64,000 bases of DNA from Gemmataceae bacterium. GTDB lineage: Bacteria > Planctomycetota > Planctomycetia > Gemmatales > Gemmataceae. The first letter of the stretch is position 1. Every line of letters begins with the position of its first letter. A program made the translations under genes and the position numbers. The notes below the pieces were generated by a model. It saw only the letters and a program-made list of their open reading frames with translations. It was not told where the DNA came from and ran no database searches. The DNA lies in NCBI GenBank assembly GCA_022842245.1, contig JALHPZ010000012.1:1-64000 (forward strand). The letters are read 5' to 3'. Of this stretch, positions 17,285 to 25,799 are shown piece after piece.

Positions 17285-18439
17285 TTTCAAGGCTCGGGTT
17301 TCGTTCAGGATCGCCATCAGGCCGCGATAGTGGTGTTCGAAGGTCCAATCGCGGGCGGCGTCGCGCGCCCGGGGTGCGGCGGCGGCGCGAACGGCCGGAT
17401 CGACGAACGTCGCGAGCGCGCCGCCGAGTTCGCGGGCGTCGTGCGGATCCTGGACAACCGCGCCGAAAGACGGATCCAACAACTCGGCCGCGCCGTTGTA
17501 GCGCGTCGTGACGACGGGCAGTCCGCACGCCAGCGCCTCGAGCGCGACGAGCGAGCACGGATCGTAGAACGTCGGGTGCGCCAGAAAATCGGCCGCGAAA
17601 TAGGCGTTCTTCGGGTCCTTGCGGAAGCCTAGAAAAAGGGCGCGATCGTCTTCACCGAGCTGCGTGGCGAGGCGGCGATACGGCTCGACGCCGTCGCTGC
17701 CGATGACGATGAGGCGGAAGTCCCGCGTGCGCGGGACGTGCGGCAGTGCCTTCAGGAGCGGCGCGAGTCCCTTCAGGCGATAGTTCGTGGCGATGAAGAG
17801 CGCGACGGCGGTCTCGGGGGCGACGCCCCAGCGATCGCGTTCCTCGGCGCGGCGTTTGAGCCGATCTTCGGCCAGAAAACGCAGGGGATCGATCGCACTG
17901 CGGAGGACGCGGACGTTGCCGGGCACGACGCCGTAGTATCGGTCGAAGTGGCCGCGCACCATCTCGCTGTTCACGAGGATGGTCGGCCGGAGTTCGCCGA
18001 AATACTGCTTGCGTTCGAGCATCGAGTACGACCAATGCGCCGGGTCGAACTGCTTGCCAAGCCAGGCGAATGTTCGGGCGAACCGGCCGGGGAACTTGAG
18101 GAGGTTGTGCGCGGCGGTGGCGGCGTGCAGGCCGCCCTGCGGGTAGAGCACGTCCTGCCCCCAGGTCTTGTCGAAGCCGATGCTGGCATCGGGCTTCACG
18201 ACGCGCAGGGCGGCGGCGCAAGCGGTGGCGAAGCGCCAAGGGCGGAGGAATCGCGGCCCGCGGGGCGGTTCAAGGCGATAGAAGTTCGTGGACGCCGGCA
18301 GAGCCTCGGCGTCCCAGGTACTTGCGAACAGCGAGACGGCGTGCCCGTCGCGCGCGAGCCTTCGGGCGAGGTCGCCGATGTAGGTTTCGCAGCCGCCGCG
18401 GGCGGGCACGACGCTGGGGTGGCAGAGCGCGACGTTCAT
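17273..18439 (-). CDS. GT4-family glycosyltransferase (LPS core operon)
   Basis: A 388-residue GT-B enzyme of the WaaG-like group. Signatures: VVPARGGCETYIGDLARRLARDGH at the N-terminus, SIGFDKTWGQDVLYPQGGLH, VNSEMVRGHFDRYYGV, and the donor site HPTFYDPCSLVALEALACGLPVV (about 310-333). ATG 18439 overlaps the stop of the upstream kinase as ATGA, so it is the last gene of a coupled operon lpxK-waaF-kinase-kinase-GT. It probably adds a core sugar to lipid A-core; the specific sugar is not known. Its stop codon lies in one copy of the 34-bp duplication. Confidence 0.92.
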   Translation of the reverse strand: MNVALCHPSVVPARGGCETYIGDLARRLARDGHAVSLFASTWDAEALPASTNFYRLEPPRGPRFLRPWRFATACAAALRVVKPDASIGFDKTWGQDVLYPQGGLHAATAAHNLLKFPGRFARTFAWLGKQFDPAHWSYSMLERKQYFGELRPTILVNSEMVRGHFDRYYGVVPGNVRVLRSAIDPLRFLAEDRLKRRAEERDRWGVAPETAVALFIATNYRLKGLAPLLKALPHVPRTRDFRLIVIGSDGVEPYRRLATQLGEDDRALFLGFRKDPKNAYFAADFLAHPTFYDPCSLVALEALACGLPVVTTRYNGAAELLDPSFGAVVQDPHDARELGGALATFVDPAVRAAAAPRARDAARDWTFEHHYRGLMAILNETRALKRAA

Positions 18440-19356
18440 GGCGTCCGTTCCCGTTGAAGCTTCTGGTTGTGGCGGTGGTAGAGTTTCCATTTTCGAGCCA
18501 CGGCGGCGCGGACCCAACTCCGCGGGGGCGCGGCCGGCTCCCAGTCGCCGGCCCGGTAGAGTTTCCAGAACCGCAGGCGGTCGCGGGCCGTGAGGCCGGG
18601 CACGCCGTCGGTCGAGAAGAGCAACTGGGCGAGATCCTTCACCTGGAACCAGAGCCGGGCGAGACGGTGCCGGGCGAGGCGGTGGAAGTCGATCATGACC
18701 GTGCGGCCCTCGAACGACGGGGGCACGGCTTCGCAGTCGGCGCGTGGCAGATAGAAGTGGCAGAGATAGAGGTCTTTGTGGAAGGTGGATCGTCGATGAA
18801 GTTCGCGGGCGAGCCTCGCGAGTTCGGCGACGAGGCCGCGCTTCCAGCGGGCGAACGCCTCCGGCGACAGCACCGCGAGCGCGTGGGGGATCGCCTCGTG
18901 GAGCGGCAGCATGCCGGTCAGTTCCTCAACTGCGAGGAAACTTTGCAACTTGCCCCACGGCCCGAGGAATTCTCCCGCCGCAACCGGTCGCGCCACGGGA
19001 AGCCCGTGGTCGCGCGCCCAGCACAGGTGCTCCCACTCGGCGAGGCCCGGTGAGAAGGTCCGGCGCGGCAGCAGGGCCGCGAGCAAGCCCTGCCAGCGGG
19101 GTAGCACGTAGTGCCGTTTCAGGAACAGGTTCAAGATCCGACCATCGGCCTTCTCGAGCGACCAGTGGCTGATGGTACGGCCCTGCTTGGCGTGCAGCGT
19201 CGTGGCTGCCACGTCGTCCATGATTCGCAGGGACCAATCATCGCCGGCGAAGGACGCGAAATCCGGAGCCGCGACTAGGCGACGGCCCCCGTGCAGCCAG
19301 CGGCCGAGAGCGGTGCGGGGGACGTCGAACCGGATGGGAGCCAGCGTGGATGTCAT
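18436..19356 (-). CDS. WaaP-like lipopolysaccharide core kinase
   Basis: A 306-residue protein of the Kdo/WaaP (RfaP) lipopolysaccharide kinase group, a small eukaryote-like kinase fold that phosphorylates core sugars. Motifs: LNLFLKRHY with the likely ATP-binding lysine (about residue 78), EWEHLCWARDHGLPVARPVAAGE, VEELTGMLPL, the catalytic loop STFHKDLYLCHFYL, and VMIDFHRLAR as the metal-binding aspartate. Both catalytic acids appear present, so it should be active. It overlaps both neighbours by ATGA. Which core position is phosphorylated is inference. Confidence 0.9.
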   Translation of the reverse strand: MTSTLAPIRFDVPRTALGRWLHGGRRLVAAPDFASFAGDDWSLRIMDDVAATTLHAKQGRTISHWSLEKADGRILNLFLKRHYVLPRWQGLLAALLPRRTFSPGLAEWEHLCWARDHGLPVARPVAAGEFLGPWGKLQSFLAVEELTGMLPLHEAIPHALAVLSPEAFARWKRGLVAELARLARELHRRSTFHKDLYLCHFYLPRADCEAVPPSFEGRTVMIDFHRLARHRLARLWFQVKDLAQLLFSTDGVPGLTARDRLRFWKLYRAGDWEPAAPPRSWVRAAVARKWKLYHRHNQKLQRERTP

Positions 19357-20939
19357 GCGTGGGCCGCCCGTCGTTGGGCGAGCGCGGCGATGCGGGCGTC
19401 GGCGTAGCCTTCGAGCGCAAGGGCGCGATCCTCGGGCGCGAACGTACAAAGGTCGCCGATTCGCCGGGAATCCGGGCAGTCGCGGTGCAATGTCGCGCCG
19501 CGCGTGGGGTCGACGACGAGTCGAGGCCGGCCGTTCACGAGGAGCACGAAGGCGGATTGCGAGGCCGCGCCGAGCGTGCAGCCGGCCTCGTGCGCCGCTC
19601 GATAGATTCCGCCGAGTTCGATGAGGAGGCGTTCGCGATCGGCGGGGTGGCGCGCGATCCAATCGGCGAGGGTGGGCGCGCCCGCCGTCAGGCCATAGGC
19701 GAGAAAGGAATCGGCAGCGAAGCCGCGTTCCGGGCGCTGGCCGAATGCGAGGAGCGACGGCACGGGAACACCGGCATTCTGCAAGTGGAAGAACAATCGG
19801 GACAGCCGCGCGGCCGGGGACCGCCACGACTTGCCGCGGAGCCACGCCACGGCGCGGCCGAGCGGATCGACGGTCCGGAACCGAAGCAACTGGGCCGGTC
19901 GATCGGGAAAGGTCGCGATCTCCAACCGTTCGCCATCCACGGCGGCGGGATCGTAGAACGGCGGAGCGAGAACCGGCCGCGGCCAGTGTTTCGCAATGGC
20001 GGGAATGGCACAGACTGCTTCGCCGGCCAGCCAGACGAGTCGATGGTCGGGCCGATGGTGCACCGGCTGACGCTGTGTTCGGATCGACGAGCGCCGAAGG
20101 AACTTCTTCGAGCGAGCGGCGACGGTGTGGGCGAACGGCGCGAGGCGGGTGGCCAGCGAGCGGGACCGCGCGAGATACGCCCGCACGACGCGGAGGCGTT
20201 CGCGCGGCGTGGCCAGCCACTCCGCCAGCGACGCCGTCAGACTCGCGAGGGCGTCCAGCCGGTCCGACAGTTCGATCGGGCGGCCCGGTCGGGACGACGG
20301 CCAGTCGAGCACCGTCACCGCGAAGGTGCCCGGCCGCACGAATACGTGCTTCGCCGCCAGATCCGGCGTATCGAAGCCGGCCGCGTGCAGGTCCGCGATC
20401 GATTCGCCGAGGCGCTTGGCGAGTGTCCGGCGTTCCGCCGGCGCCAGCGCGGGATCCGCCAGGACCTCCCGCAATTCGCGGCAGCCGGTGAGTTCGTCGA
20501 CGAGCAGGAACGCGCGGCCGCGACCGTCTTCGCCATAAGCGACGCCGTGCGGGCCCGGCAGGCCCGCGGCTTCCAACCGCTCCAACACCTTCGCTTCGCG
20601 CTCGGCGCGCGAGACGCGACCGAAGCCGTCGCGCCAGTTCCGCAAGCGGATGCGCCAGCTCACGGCATGTTCGCGCTTCAGGTACAGGCACCGCGTGCCG
20701 CCGCCGGACGGGATGCGCACTTGCAGGACATGACGGTTCGCATGGCCGGAAACGATCTCGCCGGGCAGGTTCAAAATGTCGTCCGCCGTGCGCAGTCCGC
20801 ACTTCGCCAGCCAGGACCGGTAGCGGGGATGCACGACGACGAATCCGCCCGGCAACTCGTCCTTCGCATCCGGCGAGACGACGATCGCGGGATCGCGCAA
20901 CACGATCCCCTCGGCCGGCGGCATCAAATTAACCAACAT
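19353..20939 (-). CDS. Fusion of two LPS-kinase-like domains (kinase plus apparent pseudokinase)
   Basis: A 528-residue protein with two kinase-like halves. The first (about residues 55-290) has the lysine strand CLYLKREH, FLLVDELTGCREL, a catalytic-loop equivalent AAGFDTPDLAAKHVFV and VTVLDWPSSR, and seems competent. The second (about 310-528) repeats the layout: FFHLQNAGVPVPSLLAFG, AYGLTAGAPTLADW, but its loop reads AGCTLGAASQSAFVLLV, lacking the catalytic aspartate, and the later VVDPTRG keeps only the metal-binding type acid. So the second half looks like a pseudokinase. ATG 20939 overlaps waaF by 11 bp; the downstream kinase is coupled by ATGA. Confidence 0.82.
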   Translation of the reverse strand: MLVNLMPPAEGIVLRDPAIVVSPDAKDELPGGFVVVHPRYRSWLAKCGLRTADDILNLPGEIVSGHANRHVLQVRIPSGGGTRCLYLKREHAVSWRIRLRNWRDGFGRVSRAEREAKVLERLEAAGLPGPHGVAYGEDGRGRAFLLVDELTGCRELREVLADPALAPAERRTLAKRLGESIADLHAAGFDTPDLAAKHVFVRPGTFAVTVLDWPSSRPGRPIELSDRLDALASLTASLAEWLATPRERLRVVRAYLARSRSLATRLAPFAHTVAARSKKFLRRSSIRTQRQPVHHRPDHRLVWLAGEAVCAIPAIAKHWPRPVLAPPFYDPAAVDGERLEIATFPDRPAQLLRFRTVDPLGRAVAWLRGKSWRSPAARLSRLFFHLQNAGVPVPSLLAFGQRPERGFAADSFLAYGLTAGAPTLADWIARHPADRERLLIELGGIYRAAHEAGCTLGAASQSAFVLLVNGRPRLVVDPTRGATLHRDCPDSRRIGDLCTFAPEDRALALEGYADARIAALAQRRAAHA

Positions 20940-21996
20940 GGCGGACCTCCAATCCGGACGGGAACCGCTCCAACAACCCCATGGCGGCATTCGCGACTTC
21001 CGCGACACCAAGTTCCGTCATGCAGCGATGGTGCCCTTCGGGGCAGGTCCGTCGCTGGCACGGGCCGCACGGCAGCTTGTGCTGCAGGTGCACGGCCTTC
21101 GGGAAATGCGTCTCGGTCCATTCGATATGCGTCGGCCCGAACAACGACACGACGGGCACGTCGAACGCGGCGGCGAAGTGGCGCGGGCCGCTGTCCGTCG
21201 TCACCAGCAGGCTCAACCGACGCACGATCGCTTTTGTCAGTCCGATCGAAAGCTCTTCGCCCGCGAGCGGGATGACGGCCGCGCCGCCGGCGCGTTCGGC
21301 GATCCGGATCGCTTCGGCCTTTTCCGCCGGACCGCAGAGCACGACGACCGCGGTCGAGCGCCGGGATGCGAACTGCCGGGCGAGTTCCGCGAAATGATCG
21401 GTCGGCCAGTGTTTCGAGGCGCCGAACGCACCGCCTGGGTTCAGCCCGACGACGGTGCCGACGCGGTTCAATCCTTGGCGGAGCCAGAATCGCTCCGCCG
21501 CCGTTTCGTCGGCCGCGGTCGTGAACAGTTCCATGCGGCGGCCGGGGTCGGGCACGTCGAGCAGGCGAACGATCTTGTTGTAATCGTCGATCACCGGCGA
21601 CGGTTTGGGCCGCGAGTCGCGGCCGCGCGCGGGGTAAAGCCGTTTCGTGAGCAACGGATCGCGGAAGTAGCGGGCGAAGCCGACGACCTGCCGCGCTCCG
21701 GCGAGTCGCGCCAGCAGCGCGGTACGGAACGAATTCGGGAACAGCGCGGCCGCATCCAGCCGTTCGTCCATCAACCGGCCGAGCACGGCGCGAAACCGGC
21801 GGTGCGGCGGGCCCGATTTGTCCCACAGGACCAGATCGTCGAACCACGGCGCGCCGGCCAGCGTCTCGGCGACGTAGGGCTTGCTCACGGCCACGAGTCG
21901 CGCCCGTGGATAGCGTGCGCGCACGGCACGGATCGCCGGCGTGGCCATCACCACGTCGCCGATCCAGTTCGGCAGAAACAGCGCGATCCGTCGCAT
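20929..21996 (-). CDS. waaF: Lipopolysaccharide heptosyltransferase II-like GT9 glycosyltransferase
   Basis: A 355-residue GT9 enzyme that transfers heptose from ADP-heptose to the LPS inner core. Motifs fit heptosyltransferase II: LPNWIGDVVMATPAIRAVR at residues 8-26, LFPNSFRTALLARLAGA, GFARYFRDPLLT, VVGLNPGGAFGASKHWP, and TTDSGPRHFAAAFDVPVVSLFGPTHIEWT near 260-288. A short Cys cluster (CGPCQRRTCPEGHHRCM) follows, as in many GT9 proteins. It lies just downstream of lpxK with about 60 bp of repeat DNA between, and overlaps the kinase fusion. Genes for ADP-heptose synthesis are not in the window. Confidence 0.92.
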   Translation of the reverse strand: MRRIALFLPNWIGDVVMATPAIRAVRARYPRARLVAVSKPYVAETLAGAPWFDDLVLWDKSGPPHRRFRAVLGRLMDERLDAAALFPNSFRTALLARLAGARQVVGFARYFRDPLLTKRLYPARGRDSRPKPSPVIDDYNKIVRLLDVPDPGRRMELFTTAADETAAERFWLRQGLNRVGTVVGLNPGGAFGASKHWPTDHFAELARQFASRRSTAVVVLCGPAEKAEAIRIAERAGGAAVIPLAGEELSIGLTKAIVRRLSLLVTTDSGPRHFAAAFDVPVVSLFGPTHIEWTETHFPKAVHLQHKLPCGPCQRRTCPEGHHRCMTELGVAEVANAAMGLLERFPSGLEVRHVG

Positions 21997-22008
21997 GCAG
22001 GTCCTTCA

Positions 22009-22113
22009 TTCACCGCCGAGTACGCGGAGTACGCGGAGAGAAGAGAATGGAATCGATCATGTCTCCAATTCTTCCCGATCTTCCTCCGCGTTCTCCGCAA
22101 TCTCCGCGGTGAA
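22009..22113. repeat. TTCACCGC-type palindromic repeat, copy B (enters lpxK)
   Basis: This 105-bp element is homologous to 4152-4254, with TTCACCGCCGAGTACGCGG at one end and CTCCGCAATCTCCGCGGTGAA at the other. On the minus strand its right half is translated as the last about 18 codons of lpxK and supplies the stop codon (22057-22059); the left half fills the lpxK-waaF gap. Confidence 0.8.
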
Positions 22114-23154
22114 CACGCCATCCAACAAACGATCCAACACGTCTTCGCCCGCGATCACGCGAAAGCCGATCCGCAGAGCCCGAAATCTCCGGCCGCCGAG
22201 ATCGTCCATTCGAAGCTTCACCCAGTCCTTCTGGGTGGCCACGACGGTCGCGTCCGTCGGCAGCGTATCGGCCCACCGCGCCAGTTCCGCCACGTCCTCG
22301 CGCGTGTAGGCGTGGTGATCCGGGAAGACGCGGAAGTCCACCAGATTCGCGCCGAGCCGCACCAGCGTGTCGCGAAACGCGTCCGGGTTGCCGATGCCGC
22401 AGAAGGCTGCCACCGGCGCGCCGTTCAGGCCGCTCAGCGATTCCATAACCCCGCCGCCGCCCATCAATTCGATAGGTGCATGAACCGCTCGCACCACGGG
22501 CTTGTCCGGAAACCGCTTCGCCAGCCATTCCGTCTGGCTCTCGACATCCGCGGCCTGGTCGCAGCGCGTCAGGATGATCGCATGCGCCCGGTGCAAGCCC
22601 GCGACGGGTTCGCGCAACGTCCCGCGCGGGAAGATCGCTTCGCGGGCGAGTGGCGCGGTCGCGTCCAGCAGCACGAGGTCCAGGTCGCGCGCCAGGCGCC
22701 GGTGCTGGAAGCCGTCGTCGAGCACGATCGCGTCGGCGTCCAGTTCCTCCACGGCTGTCATGGCCAAGGCGGCCCGGTCGCGGCCTTGCAAATGGGGCAC
22801 GTCGGGCAGGTTTTCCTCCAAGACCATCGCCTCGTCGTTGCGGTGGTGCTCGGCACCGTATCCGCGGCTGAGGATCGCCGGTCGAAGGCCGCGGTCCCGC
22901 AGGCGGGCGGCCACGTATTCCACGCAGGGCGTCTTCCCCGTGCCGCCCAGCGTCAGATTCCCCACACTCACGACCGGCACCGGGGCACGCACCACCCGCT
23001 TCCAACCCCGGTCGTACAAGGCGTTGCGGGCGCGCATCGCCAGACCGTAAGGCCAGCTCGCGACACGGAATCCGGCCCGCACCGCGCGCGCCCCCAGCCC
23101 CTGGCGTTGGCCGCGAACGATGGCAAGGTACGTCTCCGGCCGCATGATGGGCAA
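22057..23154 (-). CDS. lpxK: Tetraacyldisaccharide 4'-kinase with repeat-derived C-terminus
   Basis: LpxK phosphorylates the 4' position of the lipid A disaccharide at the inner membrane. The 365-residue protein has an N-terminal hydrophobic/basic segment, the Walker [13 protein letters not shown] (about residues 64-75), [17 protein letters not shown] and a C-terminal region with [27 protein letters not shown] and [10 protein letters not shown]. The last about 18 residues (from [12 protein letters not shown]) are translated from a palindromic repeat and are unlikely to be ancestral. Start could be the ATG at 23154 or 23145. It heads the LPS operon and supports a true lipid A pathway in this organism. 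Confidence 0.94.
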   Translation of the reverse strand: MPIMRPETYLAIVRGQRQGLGARAVRAGFRVASWPYGLAMRARNALYDRGWKRVVRAPVPVVSVGNLTLGGTGKTPCVEYVAARLRDRGLRPAILSRGYGAEHHRNDEAMVLEENLPDVPHLQGRDRAALAMTAVEELDADAIVLDDGFQHRRLARDLDLVLLDATAPLAREAIFPRGTLREPVAGLHRAHAIILTRCDQAADVESQTEWLAKRFPDKPVVRAVHAPIELMGGGGVMESLSGLNGAPVAAFCGIGNPDAFRDTLVRLGANLVDFRVFPDHHAYTREDVAELARWADTLPTDATVVATQKDWVKLRMDDLGGRRFRALRIGFRVIAGEDVLDRLLDGVFTAEIAENAEEDREELET

Positions 23155-23362
23155 AGGCTACCGCGCGGCGACAACCGCCGTCAATCGCGATCCCCCAACC
23201 TCGGTTCGATGCCAGCGTCGAAATTCCCGTTTTGGCGCGAACGAACCCCGGGGGAACCGGAAATTATCACCTCCTCTCATCGAAAAAGTGAACTACCTTT
23301 CCCTGCCGCCTCGCCCCGGCGCACGTCGTGTCGTCCGCTTGTGTTCGCTCGGGATACTCTCC

Positions 23363-24529
23363 ATGGGAACGGCCACGCGCCTCCGGCTTCCTCGTTCACC
23401 CTTCTTCGACGCCGTCCGCAAGAGCGGACTCCTACCTCCGGACGATCTGGTCGCGTTCATCACGCAGAACGAAGTGGACGACACGACCTTTCACGATCCG
23501 ATCAAGCTCGCCGCCCTGCTGGTCCGCAAGAAGTTCCTCACGAAATTCCAGGCGATGCACCTGTTGAAGGGCAAGACGCAGGGGTTCATCCTCGACCGCT
23601 ACAAGATCCAGAACGGCATCCGCCAAGACCGCGTCGGCATGGTGTTCCTCGCCCTCGATCGCGATTCCGGCAAACAGGTCGCGCTCAAGGTGCTCCCCAC
23701 CGACCGCACCTCCGACAACACCATCCTCTCCGCCTTCATCAAGGAAGTCCGCACCGCCGCGCAAGTCGACCATCGCAACGTCGCCCGCGTGCTGGATCTC
23801 GGCTATTCCAGCGGCACGCACTTCGTCGTCAGCGAATACGTCGCCGCCCCCACGCTCGACAAGGCCCTCGCGGAGAACGGTCCGCTCGCGCCCGACCGTG
23901 CCGCGCAGATCGTCGCGCAGGTCGCCCTCGCCCTGCGCCACGCGCACGAACGCCAGCTCTACCACCGCGACATCAAACCCGCCAACATCGCCGTCGCGCC
24001 CGACGGCCACGTCAAGCTGCTCGACCTCGGCCTCACGCACATGCTCGAAAACCCCTGGAAGCACGTCACCAAACGCATCAAGACGACCGAATACGCCGAA
24101 GAGATCGACCACGTGGCCCCGGAACAGGCCTGGGGGAACGAACCGGACGGCCGCAGCGACCTCTACAGCCTCGGTTCGACCCTCTATGCCCTCCTGACGG
24201 GACGCTCCCCCTTCCCCGGACTCGCCACCGAAAAAATGGCGGAGCGGCAGGTGAAGGACATCCCGAACCCCTGCGACATCAATCCCAAGGTGCCCCGGCA
24301 ACTCGGCGAACTGGTCGTAAAACTGGGCGCCCGCGAACCGGCGCGCCGCTTTCAATCCGCCTCCGAATTGCTCGTGGCGCTCCAGCCGTGGCTGCCGATA
24401 GCGGACTGGGTCACGTTCGCCGCCAGCCTGCCGGCCGAGAAGCCCGCGGCCCCGCCGCAACGCCTCACCGATATCGCGCCGGCCGCCCGTAAGCGTTCCT
24501 TCTGGAGCCGACTCTTCGGACGAAGATGA
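23363..24529 (+). CDS. Ser/Thr protein kinase with planctomycete N-terminal helical module
   Basis: A 388-residue soluble kinase. Residues about 10-70 form a helical module ending in KKFLTKFQAMHLLKGKTQGFILDRY, also seen in the kinase at 36376. The kinase domain follows: the glycine loop is degenerate (NGIRQDRVGMVF), VALKVL lysine, YHRDIKPANIAV catalytic loop, and LLDLGLTHM in place of DFG. The activation segment ends with DHVAPEQAW. ATG 23363 is chosen by the module start; the frame is open further upstream. Partial loss of the glycine loop leaves activity uncertain, but the catalytic Asp and metal Asp are present. The basic C-terminus (KRSFWSRLFGRR) may bind membranes. Confidence 0.9.
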   Translation: MGTATRLRLPRSPFFDAVRKSGLLPPDDLVAFITQNEVDDTTFHDPIKLAALLVRKKFLTKFQAMHLLKGKTQGFILDRYKIQNGIRQDRVGMVFLALDRDSGKQVALKVLPTDRTSDNTILSAFIKEVRTAAQVDHRNVARVLDLGYSSGTHFVVSEYVAAPTLDKALAENGPLAPDRAAQIVAQVALALRHAHERQLYHRDIKPANIAVAPDGHVKLLDLGLTHMLENPWKHVTKRIKTTEYAEEIDHVAPEQAWGNEPDGRSDLYSLGSTLYALLTGRSPFPGLATEKMAERQVKDIPNPCDINPKVPRQLGELVVKLGAREPARRFQSASELLVALQPWLPIADWVTFAASLPAEKPAAPPQRLTDIAPAARKRSFWSRLFGRR

Positions 24530-25729
24530 TCATCCCCAATTCACGGCGTCCGCGGCGTTGTGGATCAGCGGATCGATCCGGCCCGACAGGGATTTGCGGT
24601 CGGGCGTGTCGTTGGTGTTGAACAGCGCGCACCAACTCAGTCCGTCGAAGCGGCGAACGAGGATCGCCTCGGATCCGGGGATGTAGCCGGTGTGCCAGTG
24701 GTTAAGGCCGGTGCCGGCGGCGCGGACGAGCCAGCCGAGCGCGTAGTAGGCTTCCTCCGTGTTGCCGGCCGGCCGCGCCGCCATCGTCGCGATCGACGCC
24801 GCGTTGAGGAGCGGGCACCGCTTCGGGTCGTGGAAGGCATCGGCGAATTTCGCCATCTCCTCCGCCGTCGCGATCCAGCCGCCGTGCGCCTCGTAGGCTT
24901 CGAGATTCATGGCGCCGTAGACCGTCGGCACCGTCTCGCCGAGTTTGGGCGGATACAGGCACTTTCCCGTTCCGTTCCGCGAGTCGGTGTACCGCACTTC
25001 GTTCTTCGCCCGATGCTCCAACAGCGCCCGGCCGAGCTTCGCCGTTGAAATGCCGATCGGGGCGAAGACGCGTTCCTTTACATAGCTCTCGTACGACTGG
25101 CCCGTGATCGATTCGATAATCCGACCGAGGATCAGGTATCCGAGGTTCGAGTAGGCGTAGCGCGCGCCGGGGTCGAAATCGAGCGGCTGGCCCATCATGT
25201 AGCGCACGATGTGCTCGGGCGTCACGGGCGGTTGCATGTCGAACGCCTTCGCGATCTCCCACGCCTTCACGATCGGGTCGTACGATTTGTTGCGGTCCCA
25301 GCCGCCGGTGTGCTGGAGGCACTGGCGGATGGTGATGCGCTTCCAGCGTTCATCGACCTTGGCTCCGAGAGCAAGGAGCGGCTTCAGCGGCATCCGGTCC
25401 AGCACTTTGTCGTCGAGCGCGAGTTTCCCCTTCTCGACGAGTTGCAGGATCGCGACGGCCGTGACCGGCTTCGAGAGGCTCGCGATGCGGAAGAGCGAGG
25501 CGGGCGTCGCGACTTCGCAGGCGTCGCGGTCGGCGTAGCCAAAGGCGCGCGAGTAGACGATTGCTCCATTCCGGGCGACGGCGAGCGCGGCACCGGGGAC
25601 CTTGTTCTCCACGAGGAAGGTCGCCATGAGCCTGTCGAAGGGCGCGTACGGATCGCCCGCCGTCGAACGCCCGGCGAGGAACGCGGCGAAGGACGACGCG
25701 AGGAAGGCGCGGCGGGAAGGCGTGTTCAT
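24530..25729 (-). CDS. Exported serine hydrolase, class C beta-lactamase/DD-peptidase family
   Basis: A 399-residue protein with a twin-arginine-like leader (PSRRAFLASSFAAFLAG), so export may be folded via Tat. The beta-lactamase family triad elements are present: SLSKP (S-x-x-K, about residues 75-79), YSNLGY (Y-x-N, about 169-174) and HTGYIPG near 350. The region RITIRQCLQHTGGWD is typical of esterase-like members. The true substrate may be an ester, amide or peptidoglycan peptide. It is divergent from the acyltransferase at 25800 with a 70-bp shared promoter region, and its stop abuts the upstream kinase stop with no gap. Confidence 0.9.
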   Translation of the reverse strand: MNTPSRRAFLASSFAAFLAGRSTAGDPYAPFDRLMATFLVENKVPGAALAVARNGAIVYSRAFGYADRDACEVATPASLFRIASLSKPVTAVAILQLVEKGKLALDDKVLDRMPLKPLLALGAKVDERWKRITIRQCLQHTGGWDRNKSYDPIVKAWEIAKAFDMQPPVTPEHIVRYMMGQPLDFDPGARYAYSNLGYLILGRIIESITGQSYESYVKERVFAPIGISTAKLGRALLEHRAKNEVRYTDSRNGTGKCLYPPKLGETVPTVYGAMNLEAYEAHGGWIATAEEMAKFADAFHDPKRCPLLNAASIATMAARPAGNTEEAYYALGWLVRAAGTGLNHWHTGYIPGSEAILVRRFDGLSWCALFNTNDTPDRKSLSGRIDPLIHNAADAVNWG

Positions 25730-25799
25730 CGTTCCAGACTCGCGACGGAAGACCGGTTTTCGATACGGTTGAACGATACGAATCCGAATCGAGTCAACC

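Noticed and set aside
20938..24492. Very long open frame on the + strand (over 1,100 codons)
   Set aside because: It runs antisense to lpxK and waaF and through a kinase in another frame; the protein is Arg/Pro/His-rich without any family motif, as expected for shadows in high-GC DNA. Similar shadows over 37716-40910, 51572-53926 and 26991-30041 were rejected for the same reason.
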